Assembly (NCBI RefSeq): GCF_004345565.1
Contig: NZ_SLWA01000002.1
Span: 496,001-560,000 of the forward strand
Length of the DNA: 64,000 bases
Source of the DNA: Flavobacterium circumlabens
GTDB taxonomy: Bacteria; Bacteroidota; Bacteroidia; Flavobacteriales; Flavobacteriaceae
Direction: 5' to 3'
In this document: positions 35,195 to 43,084 of the stretch, in pieces
Layout: every line of letters begins with the position of its first letter
How positions within the stretch are numbered: the stretch's first letter is position 1
Program-made: the position numbers and the translations under genes
Notes under the pieces: generated by a model
What the model was told of the DNA's origin: nothing
Databases searched by the model: none
The model's input: the letters and a program-made list of their open reading frames with translations, nothing else

Positions 35195-35470
35195 TTAATG
35201 CTCGTAGTAATTTCCGGTAATGTCTGTACTTTTATTTACATTCTCCAGTTTTTTGGACTTCATTTTTTTATAAACAGCTGATGTAAGAAGAGGTATGGCA
35301 AGACCGGCTACAAAAGCGCCTGTTTTAGCATGTCCGGTTTTTTTTAACGCAGCACCAATTAAAAGCGAACCTACCCCTGCAAGCACCAATTGTTTGGCAG
35401 AAATTTTGGAGGTATTTTGATTTAAATGTGCTGTAGTTCCAACTAGTAATGGATTAATGAAATTTGACAT
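35195..35470 (-). CDS. Small hydrophobic-helix protein
   Basis: Protein of 91 residues from the ATG at 35470 (a start eight residues earlier is also possible). The central part has two hydrophobic stretches (LVLAGVGSLLIGAALKK and TGAFVAGLAIPLLTSAVYKK) joined by a KTGHAKTG turn, like a glycine-rich membrane hairpin. C-terminus is polar. No known family. Located among small stress-type genes. Confidence 0.65.
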   Translation of the reverse strand: MSNFINPLLVGTTAHLNQNTSKISAKQLVLAGVGSLLIGAALKKTGHAKTGAFVAGLAIPLLTSAVYKKMKSKKLENVNKSTDITGNYYEH

Positions 35471-35593
35471 ATTTTTAATTTTTTGATTAAACATTTTTAA
35501 AATCTGAAATGAACCCAGATTCAGTTTTAAACTGTAAAGGTATAATGATTATTGTGGTTTCATTTCCTTTCAGTAAATTTTCTATTGGCAATA

Positions 35594-35782
35594 CTACTCT
35601 TTAGTATCGGATTTTTGTTTCAGATCTTTCACTTTATCGGCAGAAAGACGATTTGGACTATCGTCTATAAATTCTTCGACATTCTGCGTGTTATTGCTTT
35701 TTTCTTTTGATTTGTGAAGATTTTCTACGGTATCTTTTTCCGGACAGTTGTCATTATCAGGATCATAATTCTTTTCTACCAT
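35594..35782 (-). CDS. Small acidic hydrophilic protein
   Basis: Protein of 62 residues, fully hydrophilic and rich in Asp, Glu, Lys and Asn (EKNYDPDNDNCPEKDT, FIDDSPNRLSADKVKDLKQK); likely unfolded or very flexible. Short, but supported by a good promoter-like sequence TTCTATAA-N21-TAATTTTG upstream (35823-35859) that matches that of two other acidic-protein genes in this window. Function unknown. Confidence 0.6.
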   Translation of the reverse strand: MVEKNYDPDNDNCPEKDTVENLHKSKEKSNNTQNVEEFIDDSPNRLSADKVKDLKQKSDTKE

Positions 35783-35822
35783 GACTTTTCGATTTATAAA
35801 TTGGCATCAATTATTTATGTAT

Positions 35823-35859
35823 CAAAATTAAGGCCATAACGTGATTTTTTATTATAGAA
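35823..35859 (-). promoter_or_regulatory. Putative promoter of small acidic protein gene
   Basis: Minus strand: TTCTATAA (35859-35852), 21-base spacer, TAATTTTG (35830-35823), 41 bases before the ATG at 35782. Confidence 0.5.
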
Positions 35860-35971
35860 TTAAGCTTTCTGATTATATAATTTTAAGCGAAATAAATCCC
35901 TGGCTTCTAAAATTTCGTATATAATTCTGGTTAAAAAAACAGAATGAAAATTATATAAATTTTCAAAAAGA

Positions 35972-36009
35972 TACTGTAAAAAGATATTTCACAAAATTTA
36001 GAATCTTTG
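35972..36009 (+). promoter_or_regulatory. Putative promoter upstream of receiver protein
   Basis: TACTGTAA at 35972-35979, a 22-base spacer, then AATCTTTG at 36002-36009, close to the layout TTCTRTAA-N21/22-TANNTTTG seen upstream of three other genes; the first base of the -7 differs. It lies 79 bases before the ATG at 36089. Confidence 0.35.
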
Positions 36010-36088
36010 TAAAATACATTACTGTATAAAATAAAACACAGTAATACGGATGTTCGATGCTCTTATTTATAACCTAAAATAGACTATT

Positions 36089-36553
36089 ATGAATAAAAAT
36101 GTACCTATTGTGCTTATAGAGAATAATCAGGGAGATCGTAAATTATTTATGGAAATTTTCTCTGAATTAGAGCTTTCTAACGAGGTGCTCTATTTTAATT
36201 CAGCTAGTAATGCGTATCATTACCTGACTTCAAAAAAAATTAAAGCGTTCTTAATATTTTCAGATATAGTTTTGCTCAATACAACTGATGAAAAACTCAT
36301 ACATGTCACGTATGAAAATCTCAGTATAGAATTAAATTGTCCCTGTTTGTTTTTTACGACAGCTTTTACACAGTGTTTTGTAATAGATTTATATTCTGTT
36401 CCAACACAAACGTACGTCATTAAGCCTTACAGCTATGACAGATTTAAGGAGATTATTAAGACCATTCTTGAGTATTGGTCAAAAATTAAATCGATAGAAG
36501 ATTATAAAAGTGATCCTCTGCGTAGAAAAAATATTAAAAATAATTTGAATTAG
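36089..36553 (+). CDS. Divergent single-domain response regulator
   Basis: Protein of 154 residues with a receiver fold: IVLIENNQGDRKLF in place of the usual IDDD acidic pocket (E-N-N), Asp in FLIFSDIVLL as likely phosphoacceptor, Thr in FFTTAF and Lys in YVIKPYSYD. The altered acidic pocket may weaken metal binding and phosphorylation, so it could act as a pseudo-receiver. The C-terminal 25 residues are basic. No kinase is adjacent. Confidence 0.75.
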   Translation: MNKNVPIVLIENNQGDRKLFMEIFSELELSNEVLYFNSASNAYHYLTSKKIKAFLIFSDIVLLNTTDEKLIHVTYENLSIELNCPCLFFTTAFTQCFVIDLYSVPTQTYVIKPYSYDRFKEIIKTILEYWSKIKSIEDYKSDPLRRKNIKNNLN

Positions 36554-36554
36554 T

Positions 36555-36590
36555 AAAAACCGGTAACATATTGTTGTTACCGGTTTTTTA
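36555..36590. terminator. Rho-independent terminator
   Basis: AAAAACCGGTAACA pairs with TGTTACCGGTTTTT at 36575-36588, followed by T residues. Confidence 0.88.
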
Positions 36591-36662
36591 ATTTTATTCA
36601 GGCAAAGCATTTTACAAGCACCTCGTTGTTTATAATTTCCTCCGATTAGCTATACAATTAAA

Positions 36663-37058
36663 TTAAGAACCGGAAATATTTTCTTCTTCTTTTTCAATTT
36701 TTTTAATTTCTACTTTTTCTTTTTTAATGGCCTGTCTTAATAAGCCGAACAAACTCATATAAAGGTTAGCCACAAAAACTAAAGAAAACCCTGCAATTAT
36801 ATAACCCCGCCAATCTTCCATCAGAAGTTTGTAATCACAGAAAAAAATAAAAAAAACAGTTACATAGTGACTAAAACAATATTCGCAGGTAAAGAGATAA
36901 AAAGCCTTTCTGACTAATATAGTGCGTCCGTTTGCAGCATTTTTGACACACCATTCTCTGGGTTCCCGAAATATTTCTTCGTGAGTGACGGACCAGCTGA
37001 TACAGGAAATTGGAATAGCTAAAACAAAAAGCCAAATAATTTGATTGGTAATATCCAT
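36663..37058 (-). CDS. Small membrane protein with CEYC motif
   Basis: Protein of 131 residues. Hydrophobic segments at about 5-22, 60-75 and 85-105, with a FTCEYCFSHYV motif between the first two. A CxxC followed by a His resembles a metal- or disulfide-forming site in DUF1360-like membrane proteins, but the match is weak. The C-terminus is a charged Lys/Glu tail. Function unknown. Confidence 0.65.
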   Translation of the reverse strand: MDITNQIIWLFVLAIPISCISWSVTHEEIFREPREWCVKNAANGRTILVRKAFYLFTCEYCFSHYVTVFFIFFCDYKLLMEDWRGYIIAGFSLVFVANLYMSLFGLLRQAIKKEKVEIKKIEKEEENISGS

Positions 37059-37167
37059 AATAATTGTAATTTGTTTAAAATCAATTTCTTAAAATTACAA
37101 AAAAATAGCACTTTATCTACTATATAGTTTTTAAATACTATTATAAAATTTCATAACCTTACAACAA

Positions 37168-37206
37168 AAAAGCAGCCGTTAAGATTCATTCTTAACGGCT
37201 GCTTTT
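37168..37206 (-). terminator. Rho-independent terminator
   Basis: AAAAGCAGCCGTTAAG at 37168-37183 pairs perfectly with CTTAACGGCTGCTTTT at 37191-37206; it follows the acidic protein gene on the minus strand. Confidence 0.85.
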
Positions 37207-37230
37207 CTACAATTTTTTTTTGAAAGCCTG

Positions 37231-37626
37231 CTATTCTCTTGTATGATTTTCGTGAAAATGCTCGTCAGATTCTTCGAGGTCTGCACTGTTGTCATCGTTG
37301 TCTAAATCACCGTCTTTTTCCAGGTGATCGATATCGTTTTGATTAAAATCATCATCCAGATTATCCGGCTGGTCATTGGCAATAGGATTGTCTTCATCAA
37401 TGACACGCTCCTCGTTCGGAATATTTTCATTTCTGTTGTAATCATTGGTCTCATGGTTGATGTCATTCAGATCATCTTTCTTGTACTGCAGTTCTTCTTC
37501 ATTGAAAGGATCTTTATCAAATAAATTTTCAACGGAAGAATCTCTTTTTGTATCCGTAAGTGTATCCTCATCATGGTGAAAATTACGTTCAATCTGACCG
37601 TAATTAACATTGTTGTCTTTTTTCAT
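37231..37626 (-). CDS. Acidic low-complexity hypothetical protein
   Basis: Protein of 131 residues, rich in Asp, Asn and Glu (DLDNDDNSADLEESDEH; NLDDDFNQNDIDHLEKDGD), no hydrophobic core, no signal peptide. The composition and style match the 151-residue acidic protein at 1447-1902, and both genes have a TTCTGTAA-N22-TAGMTTTG promoter. They may be paralogues or members of one regulon. Function unknown. Confidence 0.7.
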   Translation of the reverse strand: MKKDNNVNYGQIERNFHHDEDTLTDTKRDSSVENLFDKDPFNEEELQYKKDDLNDINHETNDYNRNENIPNEERVIDEDNPIANDQPDNLDDDFNQNDIDHLEKDGDLDNDDNSADLEESDEHFHENHTRE

Positions 37627-37672
37627 AAGAGTATATTTTGAGATTAGTTACTTTTTAAAGTTTGCTATATTT

Positions 37673-37710
37673 CAAAGCTACCGCTAATCACTCCATTTTA
37701 TTTTACAGAA
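37673..37710 (-). promoter_or_regulatory. Putative promoter of acidic protein gene
   Basis: Minus strand: TTCTGTAA (37710-37703), 22-base spacer, TAGCTTTG (37680-37673), 47 bases before the ATG at 37626. Same motif and spacing as at 1930-1967. Confidence 0.5.
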
Positions 37711-37981
37711 AATCATATCAAAATTTCATAATCTGCATTTAAAACTAAATTTATGGAAAGAGTTTTTTTAATTTTTTATAGTTTTTGAAAATGGTAAAAG
37801 TTAGAAGTCAAAGCTTTTTTAGGAACGTCAGAATTTTTAAGGCATTTTTAAGTATGGGTTTATAGTTTTGATAATCAGGTGTTTGTTTTGGTTTTAGATT
37901 TTTTTACGGGTTCATTTTAAAAGAGCATGCTGCAATAGCAAATTTGTATTCGTAAATTAGCTTTCAAATAAATAAATCCAA
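37711..37981. other. AT-rich spacer
   Basis: No gene or strong hairpin seen. AAATTTGTATTCGTAAATTAG near 37940 may carry a weak promoter for the TauE/SafE gene. Confidence 0.35.
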
Positions 37982-38818
37982 ATGACAGTACTCACATTTA
38001 CCCTGATCATGATTCTGGGGGCATTTTTAGCTGGTTTTATAGGTTCATTATCAGGATTAGGCGGTGGAATAATTATTATCCCGCTTTTGACGATTGTCCT
38101 CGGAGTCGATATTCATTATGCCATCGGAGCGGCTTTGGTCTCTGTAATTGCAACTTCATCCGGTTCAGCTGCAGCTTATGTGAAAGAGGGCATTACCAAT
38201 ATGCGTCTGGGTATTTTTCTCGAAATAGCCACTACTTTAGGAGCAGTAGGAGGGGCATTGCTTTCTGTAATTGCACCCACATCTTTTATTGCTGTCTTGT
38301 TCGGACTTACCCTGATTTTCTCGGCGATAAACTCTTTACGAAAAAAAGAAGAACATATTGTTTTGGAATCCAGTCCACTGGCCAAAAAACTGAAATTAGA
38401 AGGAACGTATCCTTCGCATGACGGTCAGGTAATACGTTACGGTACCAAAAATGTAATAGGAGGGTTCAGTATGATGGGAGTGGCAGGAATGATGTCTGGA
38501 TTGTTGGGAATTGGTTCCGGAGCTTTTAAAGTAATTGCGATGGACAATATTATGCGAATTCCGTTTAAAGTATCTACCACCACCAGTAATTTTATGATGG
38601 GAGTAACAGCAACGGCAAGTTCCGTTATTTACATTCAGAAAGGATATATCGAGCCCGGAATCTGTATGCCGGTGGTAATCGGTGTATTGTTTGGAGCAAT
38701 GGCAGGAGCTAAAATATTAGTGCGTACCAACCCTAAAAAACTGCGTGTCTTTTTTGCCTGCCTGATTTTCGTACTGGCTTTAAACATGATTTACAGTGGA
38801 CTTAACGGAAAAATCTAA
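37982..38818 (+). CDS. TauE/SafE-family sulfite/anion exporter
   Basis: Protein of 278 residues with about eight TM segments. The TauE/SafE duplicated motif is visible: AGFIGSLSGLGGGIIIIPLLT near the N-terminus and GVAGMMSGLLGIGSGAFKV in the second half. Members export sulfite, sulfoacetate or similar anions. Four bases separate it from a DUF1634 protein, a known partner arrangement. Substrate is inferred only from family. Confidence 0.9.
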   Translation: MTVLTFTLIMILGAFLAGFIGSLSGLGGGIIIIPLLTIVLGVDIHYAIGAALVSVIATSSGSAAAYVKEGITNMRLGIFLEIATTLGAVGGALLSVIAPTSFIAVLFGLTLIFSAINSLRKKEEHIVLESSPLAKKLKLEGTYPSHDGQVIRYGTKNVIGGFSMMGVAGMMSGLLGIGSGAFKVIAMDNIMRIPFKVSTTTSNFMMGVTATASSVIYIQKGYIEPGICMPVVIGVLFGAMAGAKILVRTNPKKLRVFFACLIFVLALNMIYSGLNGKI

Positions 38819-38822
38819 GGAT

Positions 38823-39212
38823 ATGACAACGGAAAAATTTGGAGAAAAAGATTTTCAGAAAATGGTGGGTAATGTATTGCGCTACGGGGTATGGATTTCC
38901 TTATCGGTAGCCTTTATTGGAGGGATTGTTTATTTGGTCCATCACGGCAGTGACATCGAAAATTATTCGGTGTTTAAAGAAAATGACCGAAACATTTTTG
39001 AAGTAATTACTGCTGTTTACAATGGTGTAATTCAGGGCAGGGGAGAATCTATTATATTCTTTGGAGTGGTATTGCTTTTTCTGACCCCGGTTTTTAGAGT
39101 ATTACTTTCGCTATTTTCTTTCCTTTTGGAAAAAGATTATCTGTATGTGGTGATTACTGCAATCGTAATCTGTATCATTATAATGAGTATCTCCTTTGGA
39201 TTTTCTCACTGA
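38823..39212 (+). CDS. DUF1634 membrane protein
   Basis: Protein of 129 residues with three hydrophobic segments (about 20-40, 71-92, 100-122); FQKMVGNVLRYGVWISLSVA and GRGESIIFFGVVLLFLTPVF are typical of DUF1634. Genes of this family commonly follow a TauE/SafE transporter gene, as here, and probably encode a subunit. ATG at 38823 preferred to an overlapping start at 38796. Confidence 0.85.
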   Translation: MTTEKFGEKDFQKMVGNVLRYGVWISLSVAFIGGIVYLVHHGSDIENYSVFKENDRNIFEVITAVYNGVIQGRGESIIFFGVVLLFLTPVFRVLLSLFSFLLEKDYLYVVITAIVICIIIMSISFGFSH

Positions 39213-39251
39213 AAGAATTTACGCTTTAATTGATATAAAAAAGTTTAGTTT

Positions 39252-39311
39252 CACGCAAAGACGCAAAGTAAAATTTAGTAAAATAACTTGGCGACTTTGC
39301 GTCGTTGCGTG
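39252..39311. repeat. Inverted repeat with CGCAAAG arms
   Basis: CACGCAAAGACGCAAAGT at 39252-39269 and ACTTTGCGTCGTTGCGTG at 39294-39311 are inverted copies with one mismatch and a 24-base loop. This looks like a flavobacterial interspersed palindrome rather than a terminator. Confidence 0.6.
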
Positions 39312-39337
39312 ATTAAAAAACAGACTTTAAAAAAGTA

Positions 39338-40618
39338 TTATTTTTCAATAATCATAGTAATTCCCTGTCCGCCAGCAGCACAAATCGAGATAAAACCTCT
39401 TCCTGAACCTTTCTCGTGAAGCAATTTGGCCATTACACCAATAATTCTTCCTCCGGTAGCGGCAAAAGGATGCGCTGCCGCAAGACTGCTTCCTTTTACG
39501 TTAAGCTTTCTTCGGTCGATGGCACCCAGCGGTTTTTTAAGTCCAATGGATGCACTAAGTTCAGGACTTTCCCAAATTTTCAGGGTAGCCAGAACCTGGG
39601 CGGCAAAAGCTTCGTGAATTTCATAATAATCAAAATCCTGCAGCGTCAGGTTTGCTTTTTCGAGCATTCTGGAGGCAGCGAATAAAGGCGCCAGTAATAA
39701 ATTCTGTTGATTTTTCACATATTCGATAGCGGCAACTTCCGCATGGGTAATGTAAGCCAGAATCGGTAAATTGTGTTCTTTGGCCCATTCTTCACTAGCC
39801 AGAAGAATGCTCGAGGCACCATCGGTAAGCGGAGTGGAGTTTCCGGCTGTAAGCGTCCCGTTTGTTTTATCAAATGCCGGAGCCAGTTTGGCCAGCTTTT
39901 CTAAAGTACTGTCTTTTCTTAAATTATTGTCCCTGTCCAGTCCGTTAAAAGGCGTAATCATATCGCTAAAAAAACCTTCGTCATACGCTTTTGCCATATT
40001 CAGATGACTTTGCAAGGCCAGCTGATCCTGATCCTCTCGGGCGATCTGATAGTATTTAGCCGTAATTTCGGTATGACCTCCCATCGAAAGACCGGTTTGT
40101 GATTCTTCATTTCTGGGCACCAACGGCGTCAGGTCTTTTGGTCGGATTTTCAAAAAGGTTTTAATTTTTTCACCCAATGATTTTGCTTTTCTGGCGTCGA
40201 GCAGTATTTTTCGCAGCTTTTCACTCACCGCAATAGGCATATCACTAATGGAATCAACACCGCACGCAATCCCGGATTCAATCTGACCCAATGCAATTTT
40301 ATTCGCAATATAAATAGCACTTTCAATTCCTGTGTCACAAGCCTGTTGTAAGTCGCAGGCCGGAGTGGCAGGATCCAGAGCTGTTCTCATGACACATTCA
40401 CGAATCAGGTTATTGTCGGTAGTATGTTTGATGACGGCACCGCCGACCACTTCACCCAGTAATTGGCCCTGCAGTTTGTATTTTTCAATAAGACCATCGA
40501 GTGTTGCGGTCATCATTTGCAAATTACTAACGTCTGAATAGAACGTATTCGCTCGCGCAAACGGAATCCTGTTATACCCCACAATGGCTACTTTTCTAAT
40601 AGTGTCCTGATTTCCCAT
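39338..40618 (-). CDS. Acetyl-CoA C-acyltransferase (thiolase, FadI-like)
   Basis: Protein of 426 residues, thiolase fold. Nucleophilic Cys about 94 in LQQACDTGIES, His in YYEIHEAFAAQVLAT, AAHPFAATGGR and second catalytic Cys in ISICAAGGQG. The long middle loop (about 120-170, KLRKILLDARKAKSLGEKIK) is characteristic of FadI-type long-chain thiolases. It should cleave 3-ketoacyl-CoA in beta-oxidation. No fadJ partner is visible in the window. Start at ATG 40618. Confidence 0.9.
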   Translation of the reverse strand: MGNQDTIRKVAIVGYNRIPFARANTFYSDVSNLQMMTATLDGLIEKYKLQGQLLGEVVGGAVIKHTTDNNLIRECVMRTALDPATPACDLQQACDTGIESAIYIANKIALGQIESGIACGVDSISDMPIAVSEKLRKILLDARKAKSLGEKIKTFLKIRPKDLTPLVPRNEESQTGLSMGGHTEITAKYYQIAREDQDQLALQSHLNMAKAYDEGFFSDMITPFNGLDRDNNLRKDSTLEKLAKLAPAFDKTNGTLTAGNSTPLTDGASSILLASEEWAKEHNLPILAYITHAEVAAIEYVKNQQNLLLAPLFAASRMLEKANLTLQDFDYYEIHEAFAAQVLATLKIWESPELSASIGLKKPLGAIDRRKLNVKGSSLAAAHPFAATGGRIIGVMAKLLHEKGSGRGFISICAAGGQGITMIIEK

Positions 40619-41059
40619 ATCCTTATGCTGTTTTGTTTTTGATTTGATCCTAAAAGTAATCGTAAAAAAGAGTACGGATGTTTTTAATCCGTTCTGATTT
40701 AGGATGCTAAATTTAATATTTTAAATTCTTATTCAGGAACTTTTTCTGCGGAATACAACAGGATTATTTTTCAGACTAAGTTCATTCCTAGGAACGAGGA
40801 ATCAAATGCGCTGCGTACACACTGTTGGTAAATACTGGATGTGATTTACTTTGTCTATTCGCTATCGCTCGCGTCTCGCTCTTCGAAGTGACAAATACAT
40901 CCTGCAAAACCGCTGTAATAACACAAGAAAAAATAAAAAAAATATCACAGTTTTCGTAATAACGTGAAAATAGAAATAAATCCTATCACAGATTCCGTGA
41001 TAGGAGTAAAAATAAAAATAGATTTATCACGGTAATGAAATAGGTTACTCTGTAAAAAC
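40619..41059. other. Intergenic region with repeats, edge of the cassette array
   Basis: No gene. It contains the sequence at 40847-40871 shared with 16875-16899 (22 of 25 bases) and a hairpin TCCTATCA/TGATAGGA at 40981-41005. The AT-rich cassette region starts to its right. Confidence 0.5.
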
Positions 41060-41200
41060 TATAAAGGAAACTTACAACATGAAAAAAGCAACCCGATTAT
41101 GAGTTGCTTTTTGGTTTGATTATGCTGCTTTTGGCTCATCGTTACGGGTGCAAATTCAGAGAAGTTTGCGCAGCTTTTTATGAGAAGACTTCGGAGAGCT
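41060..41200. repeat. Repeat unit 1 of cassette array (with terminator hairpin)
   Basis: Starts with ATAAAGGAAACTT, contains a hairpin AAAAAGCAAC/GTTGCTTTTT (41083-41112), a TTTGATTATGCT block (41115 on) and ends with the TTTGCGCAGCTTTTT...GAGAGCT block at 41150-41200. The same blocks in the same order recur at 45549-45660, and the last block recurs at 43200-43250 and 44305-44355. Confidence 0.7.
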
Positions 41201-41215
41201 AAAGTAAACTAATAA

Positions 41216-41578
41216 CTATTTTTTGATAATTAAAGAATAAAAGTCTAATTTTTTACTAATATATATGCTCTTATAATAACTCCAATTTAACGTATTTACT
41301 GATTTTCTATATATTTTAATTTCATCAGATTTACTTTTTTTGGAAATTGAATCTCCAATTTTTAAATATTCTTCATTATCACAATAAATATAAAAATTAT
41401 CATCTTTTATTCTTTTAATTACAATTTTTATTCCGCCTTTTCCTTGTTTAATATCTAATATCCTATCATTTAAAGATAATTCGTAGAAATGTTTAAAATT
41501 GCGATACCATATATAATCAAAAGAATACCAAAAGAAAATCATAATAACAATAACTATCCCTATTTTTATTTTTTTCAT
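41216..41578 (-). CDS. Small single-TM protein, putative immunity protein
   Basis: Protein of 120 residues: N-terminal TM (IKIGIVIVIMIFFWYSFDYI), then a Lys/Ile-rich domain with YLKIGDSISKKSKSDEIKIY. The GDSIxKxxxSxxIxxYRK pattern recalls small one-TM proteins found next to toxin C-termini in Bacteroidota, but I cannot name a family. It begins five bases after the stop of the toxin-tail-like frame at 41584-42054, the usual toxin-immunity order. Very AT-rich. Confidence 0.55.
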   Translation of the reverse strand: MKKIKIGIVIVIMIFFWYSFDYIWYRNFKHFYELSLNDRILDIKQGKGGIKIVIKRIKDDNFYIYCDNEEYLKIGDSISKKSKSDEIKIYRKSVNTLNWSYYKSIYISKKLDFYSLIIKK

Positions 41579-41583
41579 TTTTT

Positions 41584-42054
41584 TTAATTACTACTAAAAT
41601 TTCCCAAATGATATCCAGACGCCCAACCACCATCTCTCTTAATTCCATATAAACCTGAAGGATGAATCAATACCATAGTATATTTTACACCAGCTTGAAC
41701 TCTAATTCCTGCTCCTCCTGTTATTCCATATGAGACATTATCCCATGAAACTTCATTTTTTTCGTTGAAAGATTGTGAATATTCAGCAGTTCCACCAATA
41801 ATATCAGCAGCTGTTACTGAAACATATCTAGATGGACCGATTAAACCAGCAGCTGTAATATCACTAACTTTTCCTCTAAATGAGCTTGCGCCAAAGGATA
41901 AATCAGCAGCAGCAGCACCAATTCCGATATTAACATCTACATTGTGGCTTATTGTTGTGGATGTAAAATCATGAGACGTTTGTACAGCAGATACTATAAA
42001 TTTATTCTTTAAAGAATAAACCAAGATACCTAGTTTAATACATACCCGAGCCAT
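41584..42054 (-). pseudogene. Possible orphan toxin C-terminal region
   Basis: Open frame of 156 residues with no convincing start: the first possible ATG (42054) lies inside the end of the gene at 42035-42355. The protein is Gly/Ala/Ser-rich (NVDVNIGIGAAAADLSFGAS, ISYGITGGAGIRVQAGVKYT), like linker and tip regions of large secreted toxins, and ends SGLYGIKRDGGWASGYHLG. Its first residues (KFIVSAVQTSHDFTS) are encoded by DNA similar to 43274-43310. Immediately followed by a small one-TM gene. Read as a displaced toxin tip; toxin function is inferred only from layout. Confidence 0.4.
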
Positions 42055-42355
42055 CAGAATAATTATCTCCTTTTCTTATAAAATACCATGTTTTATATTC
42101 TTTTAAAGAGGGTAATTCTTCATTTGTATATATACATTCAATATCATAAACTTTTTTAAAGTTAAAATCAGAAATTATACCAGTAAATGCTATATCCATG
42201 TCCTCAGAAATTATCTCAGATGCCCCTAATTCAATGTATATTCTTAACCTAAGATAATTCAAATCAACATCCCAATCAATAGTAATACCTCTTACCTCCT
42301 TAGATATTAGACCAAAAAATGCTCTATGAGCAGATAAAATTATTTCATTTTCCAT
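42035..42355 (-). CDS. Putative immunity-type protein (106 aa)
   Basis: Protein of 106 residues from the ATG at 42355; no signal peptide. LSAHRAFFGLISKEVRGITI is followed by YLRLRIYIELGASEIISEDM, a DFNFKKVYDIECIYT segment and YKTWYFIRKGDNY. I recall similar small proteins, with an SAHRALxGxIxxxxRxIxxxW start and a WxYxRKE ending, adjacent to polymorphic-toxin genes. Two upstream ATG-less extensions are unlikely. A G+C-richer patch lies just upstream (about 42430-42510). Confidence 0.62.
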   Translation of the reverse strand: MENEIILSAHRAFFGLISKEVRGITIDWDVDLNYLRLRIYIELGASEIISEDMDIAFTGIISDFNFKKVYDIECIYTNEELPSLKEYKTWYFIRKGDNYSDGSGMY

Positions 42356-42429
42356 ATTAATTTGGTATTGTGGGTACAAAATGGCTCCTTTGCTTCCGTA
42401 ATGTAATATTGCAGTATTTGTGTCTGTTG

Positions 42430-42510
42430 CGGGCACGAGCTAGAAGCATCGCGCTAGCCCAACATTACCTAATGCTCGGACTAGCTGGGGGCTATCGTCG
42501 CGTTGATATA
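42430..42510. other. Short G+C-richer patch with repeated GCTAG blocks
   Basis: In otherwise AT-rich DNA, these 80 bases are G+C-rich (GGGCACGAGCTAG, GCGCTAGCCC, GGACTAGCTGGGGGC) with several GCTAG/CTAGC copies in both orientations. No gene frame is open through it. It may be a remnant of a different element or a recombination junction. Confidence 0.4.
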
Positions 42511-43082
42511 TCTGAGCCATCTGGTTCATTGTAATCAGGTAATCGGGAAAAAACGTCAAGACCTCCATCTCCCATAATTAGAAAATAATTTTCTGACTTT
42601 GAAAATCCTACATATTTATCTCCCTCATAACTATTTTGTTGCAACTCTAAAAAATATTTTTTTCCATTCTTATAATTTAACAGTCTAGGCACCTTGATAT
42701 TCCAAGCAATAGCAACAACTTCTATCTTCCATGTATTATCTTTTGTCAATAGATTTCCACCACCACCTCTTAATCCAAAAATAAATACAGTTTCAGACTT
42801 ACTTTGAACAAAAAAAGTCAGATTATCATCAGATATACTTTTTTTAAATGAATTCTCATAATCACGAAATATAATATTCTTTTTAAGAATATCATAAATA
42901 AAAACTCCATCTGCATTAATCAGCAAAATATTATCATCTGAAAGCCATCCAATTGCTATTATTCCATTTAGGCGAATAGCCGAATAGTACTCCCATTCAT
43001 CTGCTTTCCCGACTAAGTTTTCGTCTGATAACTCATTAAATACGCTGACTTCATATTTGTTTTTTAACTCTTGTAATCTCAT
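42492..43082 (-). CDS. Putative immunity-type protein (196 aa)
   Basis: Protein of 196 residues, cytoplasmic. Notable segments: IAIGWLSDDNILLINADGVF, FRDYENSFKKSISDDN, FIFGLRGGGGNLLTKDNTW followed by KIEVVAIAWN, and FSKSENYFLIMGDGGLDVFS. The GLxGGGxxxxTxDxWxxEVV pattern is one I associate with small proteins found near toxin genes, but I cannot name the family. It starts two bases after the stop of a short frame (43085-43254) that looks like a toxin C-terminus. Confidence 0.65.
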   Translation of the reverse strand: MRLQELKNKYEVSVFNELSDENLVGKADEWEYYSAIRLNGIIAIGWLSDDNILLINADGVFIYDILKKNIIFRDYENSFKKSISDDNLTFFVQSKSETVFIFGLRGGGGNLLTKDNTWKIEVVAIAWNIKVPRLLNYKNGKKYFLELQQNSYEGDKYVGFSKSENYFLIMGDGGLDVFSRLPDYNEPDGSDISTRR

Positions 43083-43084
43083 AA

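Noticed and set aside
40981..41005. TCCTATCA/TGATAGGA repeats considered as a CRISPR-like or attachment site
   Set aside because: Only one inverted pair, with no regular spacers or integrase gene nearby.
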